From positions 41,082,422-41,146,421 of the forward strand of contig NC_133655.1 in assembly GCF_009905375.1 (NCBI RefSeq): DNA of 64,000 bases. Reading direction: 5' to 3'. Shown piece after piece: positions 23,712-34,541 of the stretch. Position numbers and translations under genes: made by a program. This DNA comes from Apium graveolens (taxonomy: Eukaryota; Streptophyta; Magnoliopsida; Apiales; Apiaceae). How positions within the stretch are numbered: position 1 is the first letter of the stretch; each line of letters begins with the position of its first letter. The notes beneath the pieces are model-generated. The model made no database searches. It had not been told where the DNA came from and saw only the letters and a list, made by a program, of their open reading frames with translations.

Positions 23712-24461
23712 TTACCGTTGCATTTTTCGCAGTTCGCAATTTGACTTTTTATTCGCGCAGTCTATTGGAGCATTATGACATGCTAACCAATCAATTCCCA
23801 AAATAATATCGAATTCTCCTAGCTTAAAAGGAATTAAGTCTATAGAAAAATGATGTCCAGCTATTTCTATATCACACGCAGGACATACTGAATCTACTGG
23901 AACTTGGTCGTCATTCGCTAATTTTATAATTAACGTCTCGCCCAACCATTTGATTTCGCAATGTAATTTCTCAAGAAATTCTTCAGAAATAAATGAACGG
24001 GTAGCTCCAGAATCAATTAATACTTTTGAATCTACGACATTCACCAAAAGCGTACCTGCGATCACACTTGGGCTCTGCACTGCTTTTTTCATTGTCATGT
24101 TAAAAGTCCTTGCTTTGGGTTGATTCGGCGGCGGTGGCGGAGGTAATGCCAATACGTTCAGGATACTGGCTGCCATTGCTGGTCCTTCACAATTCCGAGC
24201 GATATGCCCTTTCTTTCCGCATTGGTAGCAAGTGATTTCTATTGTCTTTCCTGTTGGACATTCGTTAGAGTAGTGCCCTTTCTGCTTGCATTTGAAACAT
24301 GTCACATTTGCTTTAATACATACGTCGGTATGCTTGCGTCCACAAGTTTTGCAATACGGCACTGTAACCTTAACAATTCCCTGCGGTTTGGAGGTTTGGA
24401 AACGATTACCTGCTTTTTGTGTACCTTGTCCTATCCTTTTGAAATTCAAATTTGTCCGGGC
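23712..24461 (-). pseudogene. T3 zinc knuckles and aspartic protease, 3' truncated
   Basis: Same frame as gag. It has two good CCHC knuckles (CFKCKQKGHYSNEC and CYQCGKKGHIARNC) preceded by a CKTCGRKHTDVC element. Then comes KARTFNMTMKKAVQ and protease active site [14 protein letters not shown], followed by FDIILGIDWLACHNAPIDCA. After that the sequence leaves the family at the deletion junction, so RT is absent. Nucleocapsid would bind genomic RNA and the protease would process gag. Confidence 0.9.
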
Positions 24462-25250
24462 TTAAAATCCCGGCTTCCTGTTGGAACGGTCTTGGAAACT
24501 TCCCTGTCCTCTGTCTCGTTGAGATCTTTCACTTTCTCCTTCGATGATCAAAGCTTTCTCGACTACAGTGGTATATGTTGTTAATTTAAAAACTGCACCC
24601 TGTCCACGTATCCATGGCCGTAATCCCTCTTGAAACCTCTGAACTCGTTTCTCTTCAGTGTCCACCTGTTCTGGAACAAACCTAGCCAATTCATTAAATT
24701 TGGCTTCATACTCTGTTACAGACATACTTCCCTGCTTTAGTTCCAAAAACTTTATCTGCATCTGATTCCTTACGTAGCGAGGAAAATGCTTTTCTAAAAA
24801 TAACTCTTTAAACCTATCCCAAGCAATAACATCTTCACCTTCTAAAGCCTTTTTAGATTCCCACCAATAATTTGCCTCTCCCTTCAACAAGTAACTAGAA
24901 AAATCAGTCTTCTAGTCCTCACCTACCTTCACTAGTGCAAACATTTTCTCTATTTCTTTTAACCAGGTGGTAGCTTTAACAGGATCAGTAGACCCATCAA
25001 ATTCTGGAGGTTTAACTGCCTGAAACTGCTTAAAAGTAACAACAGGTAATGCTGGTGGTAATTGAGGCTCAGGATGAGGTGGTTGTTGGAACATTTGTTG
25101 TTGGATTTGCTGTTGTTGATGCTGCATCTGCTGCTGCATCATTACCATTTATTGTTGCATCAGATGGAACATTTGGTTCATGGTCTCATTAGTCTGACCT
25201 TCGGAATTGCTGTTAGAAGTCTCAGTCCTAGTCTTTCTTTTTGGAGCCAT
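24462..25250 (-). pseudogene. T3 gag, three premature stops, no frameshift
   Basis: Starts at the ATG 25248-25250. The N-terminus is Gln-rich (long QQ runs around 25085-25145). The gag core follows: TTWLKEIEKMFALV, YLLKGEANYWWESKK, FLEKHFPRYVRNQ, VTEYEAKFNELARFVPE and FQEGLRPWIRGQ. In-frame stops at 25149-25151 (TAA), 24912-24914 (TAG) and 24462-24464 (TAA); the first two are at probable Gln positions. The frame is otherwise continuous with the zinc knuckles downstream. Confidence 0.9.
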
Positions 25251-25256
25251 CTTCTT

Positions 25257-25259
25257 CTG
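25257..25259 (-). promoter_or_regulatory. Candidate 3' splice site before T3 gag
   Basis: Sense ATATCACCTGTTTTATTGTCAG ends six bases before the gag ATG at 25250. Confidence 0.4.
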
Positions 25260-25748
25260 ACAATAAAACAGGTGATATTTCTTTAACAGTTTAATAAATA
25301 ATTGACAGTAGGTAAGAAAACAATTTATCCGGTATTAATAACATGATTTAAATCAAGAAAACAGTTGCTGAATATAAAAATTGGAAATGTAAGCAGTTAA
25401 ATAAAATGATTATTCTTTTCTTTTCTTTTTTTCTTTTTTTTTCAACAGGAATTATAATATGGAAAGCTGTAAAACAATAAAATGAAAGTAAATGCTGTAA
25501 AACTGTAAAGACTAAAATTTAAATAAAAGAAATTTGAAAAGTTCAGTTTATATATATGACACCAGCCTCAGGTGTAAATGCTTGATACAAAAAGTCTCGC
25601 TCTGCTGGTAATCACCGCGGCTACAAGTCATACTACCACTACAGGTCGAAATCCTAATACTGGTTAATCTACTAATACATGCATACACACTACTCACTAG
25701 GTTATACTATGCTGCCTCTATATACATCTGTACTCTGAAGTCACTGTC
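25260..25748 (-). other. T3 spacer between pre-gag and gag
   Basis: AT-rich, with a T-rich homopolymer-like run near 25415-25445. No supported gene. Confidence 0.55.
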
Positions 25749-26492
25749 TCAACTGTCGCAGAACCCAGGCGGAATACGCCTAAGCTCCTCTCTAAGTGCC
25801 TGGACCAAAATCTGTGCCAAGCGAAATATCCGATAGAACTCTGCAAAAGAAGGAGGTCCATCATGGGTCAAATCATCAAGCTCCCAAGTAGCGCTCATCA
25901 ACACCGACTACAATCCCTGTCTCATATAGTAATCTGGCTGTAGGGCCGCTAACGGTCCTCTGTCCCTCTGATCAAACAAATGCATGATCTCTCGACACTA
26001 TGCCCGCCAATACTCCACATCATCTTTCACAACTCTGTACTCATGGTATGGTACCATATACGGCTGAGCAACCTGACCTACTGACTCCTGTGAAGGAACC
26101 CTCGGAATACCTGCACCCTGCTATGGTAATCCTAGCTGTAAATCCACATCATGCTCTCCCATCCCCTCGACTGGAATCATCTGAAAGACATCCGGCTCTG
26201 GGGCATGCACTGGTATAGGAGGTAACAATGGTGGTGGTGGTAACTCCTGCTCAATACCTGGTATAAACTGGTGCTCAACTGGTAAAGGAACCATCGGCTC
26301 GAAAAACTCAAAGGGATCAAACATCTCTAGGGGGTCATGAACTATCCCCTGTACTGGTGGTACCGGCTCCTGTGGCAATGGTGGTGGAGGTGGTAGAGGA
26401 GGAAACATATACTCAGATACTGGAGGTATAACTGGTGCTGCTAGCCCAGTGACTGTCCTCTCGGAAGATGCAGAATAACCAGAAGATGCCAT
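25749..26492 (-). pseudogene. T3 pre-gag frame, 247 codons with three TAG stops
   Basis: Begins at ATG 26490-26492, placed directly after an acceptor-like CAG. The first 120 residues are Pro-rich and acidic (PPLPPPPPLPQEPVPP near residue 32). The rest looks folded and helical (MSATWELDDLTHDGPPSF, RLAQILVQALREEL) and ends at TGA 25749-25751. In-frame TAGs at 26121-26123, 25998-26000 and 25908-25910 interrupt it, with no frameshift. The size and continuous frame argue that it was once a protein. It is not a known gag, pol or env domain to my eye; function unknown. Confidence 0.55.
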
Positions 26493-26495
26493 CTG
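26493..26495 (-). promoter_or_regulatory. Candidate 3' splice site abutting T3 pre-gag ATG
   Basis: Sense ACCTTTTCTTTTCTTGG then TATATTATCAG; the AG is followed at once by ATG. Confidence 0.45.
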
Positions 26496-26668
26496 ATAAT
26501 ATACCAAGAAAAGAAAAGGTCACTAGACAATCCTAAGATTAATATTTTCCTATTCTAATCTGACCTAAATCCTAACACTATTCTTCTTAATTTGACTATC
26601 CCTATCTTATGTGATCTCCCTATCTTATCTTAATCCTAATGTTCTTGTTTTTAGGGACCAAACCTACA

Positions 26669-26680
26669 GCTTTGATGCCA
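26669..26680 (-). other. T3 primer binding site, two mismatches
   Basis: Sense TGGCATCAAAGC versus the canonical TGGTATCAGAGC; three bases from the LTR piece starting at 26684. Confidence 0.85.
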
Positions 26681-26683
26681 AAC

Positions 26684-27242
26684 TGTAACGCCCTCCAAAC
26701 CCGGGGTATAAGTCTGGGGGTTACGAGCTAATCACCAAACTTGTACAATCTTATTAATAATTAATAAAGAAATGAAACTAAACCCCTTTAATACTAACCA
26801 GGACCTTTTTAGGTTGAAGTGTGAAAACAAGAACAACTAACTACTTTTATTACAAACTAACATTTAAAATCTCACAAACTCTTTTTATTACAAACCATTG
26901 TCTAATTCATTTTAAAATAAGTTCATTTTTTATTCAAACACACACTATTTATCAACACTCCACCTGCTCGGGAAACTCAAAGCTTTCTTCTAGGATTGGG
27001 ATCAACACCCTGGGTATGAGAGGATCCCGAGGCTTGACCCGCTTCTTTACCACTCGTTTCCTGATGGGTTTCATATTCATTCTTAACTGAAAACAATAAG
27101 GTGAATAACAACAAAAGGGGTGAGCCAAAATTGCTCAACAAGTCTATAAAATATAAACAATATTAAAGCAATATAAGTGAATTCGTAATCCAGGTATATC
27201 TGCAAAGATATAACCTCACAGGAATAGAAAGAATGCCATTAC
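26684..27242 (-). repeat. T3 extra partial LTR (559 bp, more diverged)
   Basis: Same start as the T3 LTR (TGTAACGCCC), but it stops after 559 bp, where a complete LTR start follows at 27243. Its bases differ from both 21383-21941 and 27243-27801, which are nearly identical to each other. It is the piece that adjoins the PBS. Confidence 0.9.
27121..27137 (-). other. UGAGY/RCUCA hairpin in the extra LTR piece
   Basis: TGAGC (27121-27125) and GCTCA (27133-27137), perfect 5-bp stem. Confidence 0.5.
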
Positions 27243-27841
27243 TGTAACGCCCTCCAAACCCGGGGTATAAGTCCGGCAGTTACAAGTTAATCACCAAACC
27301 TGTACAATCTTATTAATAAGTAATAAAGAAATGAAACTAAACCCCTTTAATACTAACGAGGACCTTTTTAGGTTGAAGTGTGAAAACAAGAACCACTAAC
27401 TACTTTTATAAAAAACTAACATTTAAAATCTCACAAACTCTTTTTATTACAAACCATTATCTAATTCATTTTAAACTAAGTTCATCTTTTATTCAAATAC
27501 ACACTATCTATCAACACTCCACCTGCTCGGGCAACTCAAAGCTTTCTTCCTAGATTGGGATCAACACCCTGGGTATCAGAGGATCCCGAGGCATGACCTG
27601 CTTCTTTACCACTCGTGTCCTGATGGGTTTCATATTCATTCTTAACTGAAAACAAAAAGGTGAATAACAATAAAAGGGGTGAGCCAAAATTGTTCAACAA
27701 GTCTACAAAATATAAATAGTATTAATGCAATATAAGTGAATCCGTAATCCTGGTATATCTGCAAAGATATAACCTCACAGGAATAGAAAGAATGCCATTA
27801 CTGGGGAATGCGAAAGAACTAAACTGGACTCAAGTTCGCAG

Positions 27842-27870
27842 CTATACCCTGCTGATCAGCCAGGATATAG
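27842..27870 (-). other. T3 5' LTR copy of the kissing-loop-like hairpin
   Basis: Identical to the copy at 21983-22011. Confidence 0.65.
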
Positions 27871-30579
27871 TGCAGATCTATATCTTACTATATAGATCCC
27901 ATCGGGCACCCAGACACTACGGCCCATCTCAAGGATTCGGTTATGTCCCGGTCCTTAGGATTAAGTAAACTTAATCCCCAAAGTAGTATTATCCAGTCCC
28001 TGGAATAGCAACCGGAACGATCCATATGCCTTGATATATTCTAATCACCAGAATATATCAATAATTATGAGTAACAATTGGAATATGAATAATGAACTCA
28101 AATGAAAAGAATAAATCAAGAATCGAAATGAAATATGAACAAGAGAATTAAAAGAGTGCAATTGTAATAAGAATCTGAAGAGAATATCACTATTCTGAAA
28201 AATAGAATAGGGGAGAAACTTGCCTTCTGTGCGACTTACTGCAATTAACTCACTTTCATCTATCACCTACTCGACCTGTCTTGATGACTTAGCTTCTGTT
28301 AGCAAAATAGACTGGTTAAGTCATTTTGTACTTCAGTTGCATCTTGAATTGGCTTCATTTCGTTCCTATTATCTACTCATACGCTTAAGACCGACTCGTA
28401 TATTACATATAAGCAAGTAAGACTCGATTAACCACATAATACACATAAGCACATAAACATATAATCATTTTTATAGTTAAAATAATTTTTAGAATCAAAA
28501 TCGACTCGCTGATTGCTTCGTTGATCACCCCTGCTTCATTTTCCATATTTTCGGAATCTTTCGGATTCGTCTCGGCACATATTTTGACTGATAATTAATC
28601 AATTAATAAAGTCAACTAATTTCTAGAAGAAATTAGGTCTTTATATTATTTTTAATGAAAAGAATTCATTTTTCTGAGTAAAATGGCTTTCGATTCGCTC
28701 AGATCGGACTAACGGTCTAATTACTATTAATTAAACATTGTTAATCCAATTTATTATTTAATATAAATAATTATTGCTAATTTTAAATCCTAAAATAATT
28801 TTTAAATAATTATTTAATAATAATCAAAGTCAAAAATAATTTTTTATAATTTTTGAGGTTAAAATGAATAAGTTATAATTTATTGAAAATTATGTGATTA
28901 ATTATCGAAATAATTAATCACTTTTATATATTAAACAAGTAGATAACTAATTAATAATTAATAAATAATTATTTAATAATTTAAAATAATTAATCCCTAA
29001 TTATTAGGATTAATCACAACTTATTACAAATATTTAAAACTTATCGTTATTTATTCGATTAGATCGATTTTTTATAAGTAAATAATCGATATCATTAACT
29101 GATACATTAATTATCGAATAAATGAGTTATTATTATTCGAATCATATTTCAACTCATTGATCCACTACTAGTATTTCTACGAGTTATTCGTATTCCTCGC
29201 ATAATTATCGAAATATTACGGTTGTTATTACCATTTATACGATTTAAATTAACTATCTAAATTTAATTATCCATTACGAATAATTATTACGATATTATAC
29301 GAATAATTAACTATCGACCGAATAATAATATTAATTATCGAATCACTACTCGTATAGATACGAGTTACTCGTAATATAAACTAATTATCGGATTATTAAT
29401 CATATTATTTAATCCTTATTTATAATTAATTACCTAATTATTAATTAATTACCTAATTATTAATTAATTAGATAACTAATAACTAATTAGATAATAGTTA
29501 AATAATTAATTAAGTAATTAATAAAATAATTCAGGAATTATTAATATTATTTTTCAGAATTTAAAACTGATTTTCTGATTTATAAAATAGAAGTAAATAA
29601 TTAAAAACTCAGAAGCAGTTTCTGGAAAATGGAATTGAGGTTTGGTGGATCAAAACCGGGTCTGAAATAAAACAAACGGGTAGGTCCGGGTTAATCGAGT
29701 CTTCAAGAACTGCCCCACCGGCAACGATGCCAGTGGGTTTTCCGACGAATAAATCCGGCCAAAATAGCGATGAAACGACGAAATCAGTTGAGGGTTTTCA
29801 TTCCCCAGCCCTCCAAAAACACAATCCCACCGTCCTCTTCTATCCCTGTCGCGTGGATCGTTTTACCCGGCTAAAACAGAGTAAATGCCGGCGAGCTTCA
29901 CCGAGTCCGACGAGCTTGATTCCCAGGGAAAATAGGCATCGTTCGATTCGTTTCTTGGTGGGTTTTCGTTCAGAATTTTACCAGGAACATAACAACATCA
30001 ATATCATAACCTATCAATCCCTACAACGATTTCTCCGGCTAAAACAAGAAGTATTCCGGCCAAAACCCAAACTAACCATTTCGTACATGAAAAATTGCAA
30101 GTAATATATCAAAACAAAGCTTATGAGTTCTACAATCAAACCCCTATATTCAAAACAATCACAGATTCTTACAAATACAAAAACGAACTAATTAAAGTTT
30201 ACATAAACCCTAAACTAAGAACAACTAATTACAGCAATCATTTGATGAATTGAATAATACAAATCAACTGTAAATAAGCAGCTAAAGCTATTCCAATCAT
30301 CAAATTAAACCCATAACCCCACAATCAAAAATCCCTAATTTCAGTTCAAGAACCCTAAAAATCGAATTGAAAATCGAAGCAACAAAACACAAAATTGATG
30401 ACAGAAATAGAAAGTAGAGATCAAGAGCTTTCGATTGAGTACTCACATGTCTGATTTGGAAGTCGGAATCACAATCAAATCGCTGCTTGAATCTCAAGAA
30501 CACCAAACCCTAATTTCTGAATTTGGGAATATTTGCTGAATTTTATGATTTTAATTAATTAAATTAATAATAATTAGGG

Positions 30580-30587
30580 TATTTATA
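30580..30587 (-). promoter_or_regulatory. TATA box of T3 5' LTR
   Basis: Sense CTATAAATACCC. An equivalent TATAAATA occurs in T5 (41015-41022) and T4 (58977-58984), at a similar distance from the LTR start. Confidence 0.55.
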
Positions 30588-31184
30588 GTTGCAAAATTTA
30601 TACTCCTAAATAAAGTTAAGGGGCTAATTATACATTTAATAAAAATATTTGGCCCTAATTTTCATAATTTTTGGGTATTAAAATTTAATTTATAAATATT
30701 TTATATATACAATATATATGCCAAAATTTCCCAAAAATTGTGAATAATGCAAAAATACAAAGAAATGGTATAAATAAAAGTCCTATAATTTTATAAAAAT
30801 AAAAATGTGATTTTTGTGGGGTTTTTAACACCCAATGGGGCCCGAAAATGTCATTTTTCGTAAAACGAGAAAATTTATAAAATATCTAGATGTTCAGAAT
30901 AATGCGATTGTAAAAGTCGTTTGATGAAAAATAAGACCCATTATTTTATTTGAAATACTGGCTTTAAAATCATTGTTTGGGTCGTAAAACGTTTGAAATG
31001 AAACCTATGAATGTGAAATAAAATATCTGAAAAATACCTTAAAAATACAGAAATGACACGACATACACATAACACATAACAATTAGGGTTTAACAGATAA
31101 TCACACATAAATGACATATTAATACACATATTTTATTATAAATATGACATAATACAATGTAAATTTCCCGGTCGTTACACGCAC

Positions 31185-31514
31185 TGCTCGTAAGAGCGTA
31201 CCTGGTGGTCCCTATCGTGTTGAGGGCTTCCGGTTGCCAGAGCAGGTAGTGGTGTTTTTAAGTGAGCAAGCGCTTAGCCAGAGAGTTGTAAAGATACAAT
31301 GGGTTATCTATCGGTTCCAAGCTAGAATCAATTATGTTTATTTAATATTATTTCGGGGTTGTAAGTTATGTTTTATGATTGGTAGTTGTAATCTTGTCTC
31401 ATACTTTATCCTGTATGATCCTGCTAGTAGTTAATCAGGGTTTATGCTTATTTAATTATTAGTTTAAAGGTGTGTGGGTCCTCATTTCCTAACCCAGAGA
31501 TTGAGGGCGTCACA
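31185..31514 (+). repeat. T2 3' LTR, last part
   Basis: Continues the LTR after T3; matches 11578-11893 and ends GGGCGTCACA. 31180-31184 is the right CGCAC duplication of T3. Confidence 0.93.
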
Positions 31515-31519
31515 AGATG
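31515..31519. repeat. Target-site duplication of T2, right copy (AGATG)
   Basis: Repeat of 7777-7781. Confidence 0.95.
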
Positions 31520-31830
31520 CAGTTTCATTCTTCTTGTGCAGGAAATACACCCAAGTGTACCTTGTGAACTCATCCACTATAACCATAGCATATTTATTCT
31601 TTACAATAGACATGACATTGAATGGACCAAATAGATCAACATGCAGTAGGTGATAAGGCTCAAGAAATGAAGATTCAGTTTTGCTCTTGAAAGAAGATTT
31701 TCTTTGTTTTGCCTTTTGACATGAATCACAAAGGCCATCAGGAGAAAATACTGATTTTGGCAGTCCTCTCACAAGATATTTCTTTACAAGCTCATTTATG
31801 TTGTTGAAATTTAAATAAGAGAGTCTTTTG
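31520..31830 (-). pseudogene. Cop1 integrase, N-terminal half
   Basis: Carries the zinc-binding end (CDSCQKAKQRKSSF) and the first catalytic region HLLHVDLFGPFNV, then YAMVIVDEFTRYTWVYFLHK, up to the T2 insertion. The integrase core resumes at 7781. A stop lies near 31836 toward the protease. Confidence 0.9.
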
Positions 31831-31832
31831 TG

Positions 31833-32201
31833 CTAATTCCAGCTTTCTTCAATTGATGCTCTATTCAACAGACAGATTGCAGAACCATCATAACTTGTTG
31901 AAAGTCTGGCTTCATAAATGTTACCATGCCTGTAACCTTTCAGAACCACTTTGCATGTAGAATTGCTTAAAACTTCACAGTGTTCTTCAAAGAAATCCAC
32001 ATGATAACCTCTGTCACAAATTTGACTCACACTTAGCAGATTGCGTTTAAGTCCTGAGACAAGAGCTACTGTTTCAATGATGACATTCCCAAGATTGATA
32101 TTTCCATATCCCAGAGTTTTTCCCATGTTGCCATCTCCATAAGAAACTCCTGGGCCAGCTTTCTCCACAAAGTCTGATAGCAGGGCTCTATTTCCAGTCA
32201 C
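31833..32201 (-). pseudogene. Cop1 protease-integrase linker
   Basis: The protease active-site region lies just upstream (family: LDSGCSxHMTG; here the tail HMTG-like MTGNRALLSDF is at the start). Then YGDGNMGKTLGYGNI and GLKRNLLSVSQICDRGY, the conserved segment leading to the integrase zinc finger. Broken from the gag side by stops near 32205-32265. Confidence 0.82.
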
Positions 32202-32267
32202 ATGTCCTGAACATCAACTGTCCAGCACTAGGATATCTTTCATGTTGCCCTGAAATCACAAACACCA

Positions 32268-32885
32268 CTAATGATTAGTTTTAAGGACCCAGCCTTGCTT
32301 GGATCCTTTGGCCTTTTTAAGTTTGTTAGCATTTGCAGCGGATTTAATTTCAGAGTTTATGCTAACATGTTGTTTATCAGAACTAATGGCAGGCTTTGCA
32401 TCAGACTTTATACTAGAAGGAATAATACTAACTTTATTTAAAGAAGGTTTTATTTGATAATAATCATAGTACAAACTATGATATTCCTTACAAGTACAAA
32501 TGGAATGCCATAAACTACCACAATGAAAACAAGGATTTTGTGGTTTAAACCTAACAGACTGACTCTTAACTCCTGATTTAGGATGTAAAGAGTTTATATC
32601 TTTATTTTTCCTGCAAAAAGAAGCAAGATGGTTAGAGTTTCCACAGTTATAACATTTCTTTCTAGGAGCATTAGGAACAGGCATATAATTATTGCTTTTG
32701 TTCACACCTTCCTTTCCATTCCTATTTTTCCTAGCTTCCTTTACCTTGTTGACATTCCTAATCTCTTTCAGCTTATGCTTAAGCTGCTTCTTTGTCATTA
32801 AGCCTATGTTGACTTCAGCTGGTTTATCCTGTTTTAATTTTTCAGAAGTTGACTTATCTTTGACTTCTGTCACAGACTCTTTCAT
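32268..32885 (-). pseudogene. Cop1 gag C-terminal region with two zinc knuckles
   Basis: Lys-rich segment (KQLKHKLKEIRNVNKVKEA), then two CX2CX4HX4C knuckles, CYNCGNSNHLASFC and CFHCGSLWHSICTC, followed by a Ser/Lys-rich tail. Together with the knuckle in 33313-34086 this gives three CCHC units separated by a coiled coil, as in large Sirevirus-type gags. Confidence 0.8.
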
Positions 32886-33013
32886 CTTTTCAGAATCTTA
32901 CTTTACAGTTTTTGCTAGAAACTTAACATGATTTACCTTTGGCTTAGCAGTCTGTTTAAAAATAATTGGCTCAATTTGTTCAGTTCCTTTTTCACTTTTA
33001 TCATCTTCATAAC

Positions 33014-33316
33014 CTAAGCCCTCTTTCCAGTTTCCACTACTAAATAAATTCTGAGTTGTTCTTCCAGAGTTAGTCCAAGTTCTGATAATCTCTCTTTCCT
33101 TTTTAAGTCAGCTTTCAGAGATTCATTCAATTTTAACACTTCATCTCTAACATATAAAACATCATCTTTTTCTTTCTTAGTTTGATGAAGAAAAACTAAC
33201 TCATTTTCTAAATAATCATTTCTCTTTTTATAAGCAAGATTTTCAGATGTTAATCTTTCACATGTTATAGTCTGATCTCTATAACTAATGAACATGGTTT
33301 TAAGATATAATCTCAA
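33014..33316 (-). pseudogene. Cop1 gag coiled-coil segment
   Basis: Heptad-like Leu/Lys/Glu-rich sequence (LTSENLAYKKRNDYLENELV, then LNESLKADLKRKERL). It lies between the two zinc-knuckle regions and overlaps the previous frame by four bases, which indicates a frameshift at about 33315. Probably one gag protein originally. Confidence 0.75.
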
Positions 33317-34086
33317 CTCAGTAATATCATCATATAGAAGGCATAAGTTGTTTGAGGTACCTTCAATTCAGCAGTTTCAGGACTGCTATCAGCATTTGCC
33401 ATCTGGGCATAGTTCACCTCATGTTCAGAATCTGAAGTGTCTGTCCAACTTTTCTTCTTTGTGGCAAGTGCCTTGCCTTTATCATTTTTTCCTTTCTCAC
33501 AGTCAGGAGATATGTGGCCTCTTTCACCACAGTTGTAGCATTTGACATTTGAGTTGTCTCCTCTATCAGACTTTCCTCCCTTGCCTTCAGACTTTCTGAA
33601 CCCTTTATTATCAGAACTTCCACTTTTCCTGGAAAACTTCTTGCCTTTTCTGAATTTCCTGTAGGCTATCTTTGTGATACCCTTTACCATAAGAGCACAC
33701 AATTTCATCATCTCTTCATCAACATCTATTTCAGGTAAACTTTCAGTTTCTGAATCATCATCATCAGAATATGATGACTCTGAATCATACTTTATGATGA
33801 GAGCGTTTCCTTTGCCCCTTTTTGAGGCAGCCAATTTAGGAGATTCTTCCTCAGCCTTAAGAGCAACTATCCTTGACTTTCTTCCCTGTCTCTTGCTCCT
33901 TCGATCCATCTCAAGTTCATAAGTCTTGAGCATACCATAAATTTCATCAAGAGTAGTTTCAGTAAGGTCATAGTTGTCTCTTATGGTAGTAGACTTCAAA
34001 TCCCAATTTTCAGGAAGAGCTAAAAGGAATTTTAGATTTGAATCTTCAAGACCATATTCCTTGTCCACTAGTGACAGATCATTCAA
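33313..34086 (-). pseudogene. Cop1 gag, middle part with zinc knuckle
   Basis: UBN2-type gag end (FLLALPENWDLKSTTI, LDEIYGMLKTYELEMDRR), an acidic stretch (YSDDDDSETES), a basic stretch and one CCHC knuckle, CYNCGERGHISPDC. The frame differs from the N-terminal part, so there is a frameshift near 34100. Confidence 0.88.
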
Positions 34087-34115
34087 GAGTTTGACAAACC
34101 TGTCATATAAGTTAG

Positions 34116-34478
34116 TTAATGACTCATCAGCTTTTGAGTCAAAGTGCTAATACTCGTGAGTGAGTATAGTCCTCCTATTCCTCTTGATTGTATCAGTTCC
34201 TGGCATCTTGTCTCCAAAGCATCCCATATCTCCTTTGCAATTTTGCAATTAATTACCCTGTTTGACATGACTTTATCAATGGAACTATGCAACAAATGCC
34301 TTACCCTTGCATCCTTGGCAATAGATGAGATGTCTTCAGCTGTGTACTCACCTTTCTTCTTTTGTATGGTCTTTGCTGGTTGATCAGCAACTACAACAGA
34401 GAGCTTGGTAGGCTTATGTGGTCCTTCATTAATTCTGTCAAGGTATTCTGGATCTGTAGCTTCTAGAAACATAGCCAT
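34116..34478 (-). pseudogene. Cop1 gag, N-terminal part
   Basis: Starts at ATG 34476-34478 about 50 bases from the PBS. It shows the copia gag core (VRHLLHSSIDKVMSNRV, CKIAKEIWDALETR) and then goes out of frame near 34190. Gag would build the cytoplasmic particle. Confidence 0.85.
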
Positions 34479-34527
34479 CTTCAGACATGATTGTTTGGAC
34501 CTTTACCATATGTGTGTTAACAGATAA

Positions 34528-34539
34528 GCTCTGATACGA
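34528..34539 (-). other. Cop1 primer binding site
   Basis: Sense TCGTATCAGAGC, initiator-Met type with two changes at the 5' end, two bases from the 5' LTR. Confidence 0.85.
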
Positions 34540-34541
34540 AT

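Larger units (their letters stand above)
21383..31179 (-). mobile_element. T3: Ty3/gypsy element with pol deleted and an extra LTR piece
   Basis: Minus-strand element inserted in the T2 3' LTR with target duplication CGCAC. From right to left: 5' LTR 27243-31179; an additional 559-bp LTR start at 26684-27242; PBS 26669-26680; pre-gag; gag; zinc knuckles and protease; then a direct junction to a truncated 3' LTR (21383 to about 23665). RT, RNase H, integrase, polypurine tract and the 5' 1.5 kb or so of the 3' LTR are missing. T3 cannot move on its own but could use enzymes from a relative. Confidence 0.93.
27243..31179 (-). repeat. T3 5' LTR, 3937 bp
   Basis: Complete LTR: TGTAACGCCC to GGTCGTTACA on the plus strand. 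It contains the AT-rich middle (28700-29540), a GC-richer stretch with uncertain frames (29700-30110, including a 125-residue open frame that I do not accept as a gene) and a TATA box at 30580-30587. Confidence 0.93.
7782..31514 (+). mobile_element. T2: Ty3/gypsy chromovirus, complete but decayed, hosting T3
   Basis: Plus-strand element with 5' LTR 7782-11893, PBS 11897-11908, pre-gag, gag, protease, RT, RNase H, integrase and chromodomain, then a polypurine tract and 3' LTR 17703-21382 continued at 31185-31514. Perfect 5-bp target duplication AGATG. It is the only element here on the plus strand. The two LTRs differ visibly (about 13 substitutions in the first 190 aligned bases by eye), so it is older than T6. 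All coding parts carry stops, and there are several frameshifts. Confidence 0.95.

Noticed and set aside
29727..30104. 125-residue frame in the T3 5' LTR
   Set aside because: Lies in the U3 part of an LTR on the strand opposite to the element's transcription, with no motif. Chance frame in a GC-richer stretch.
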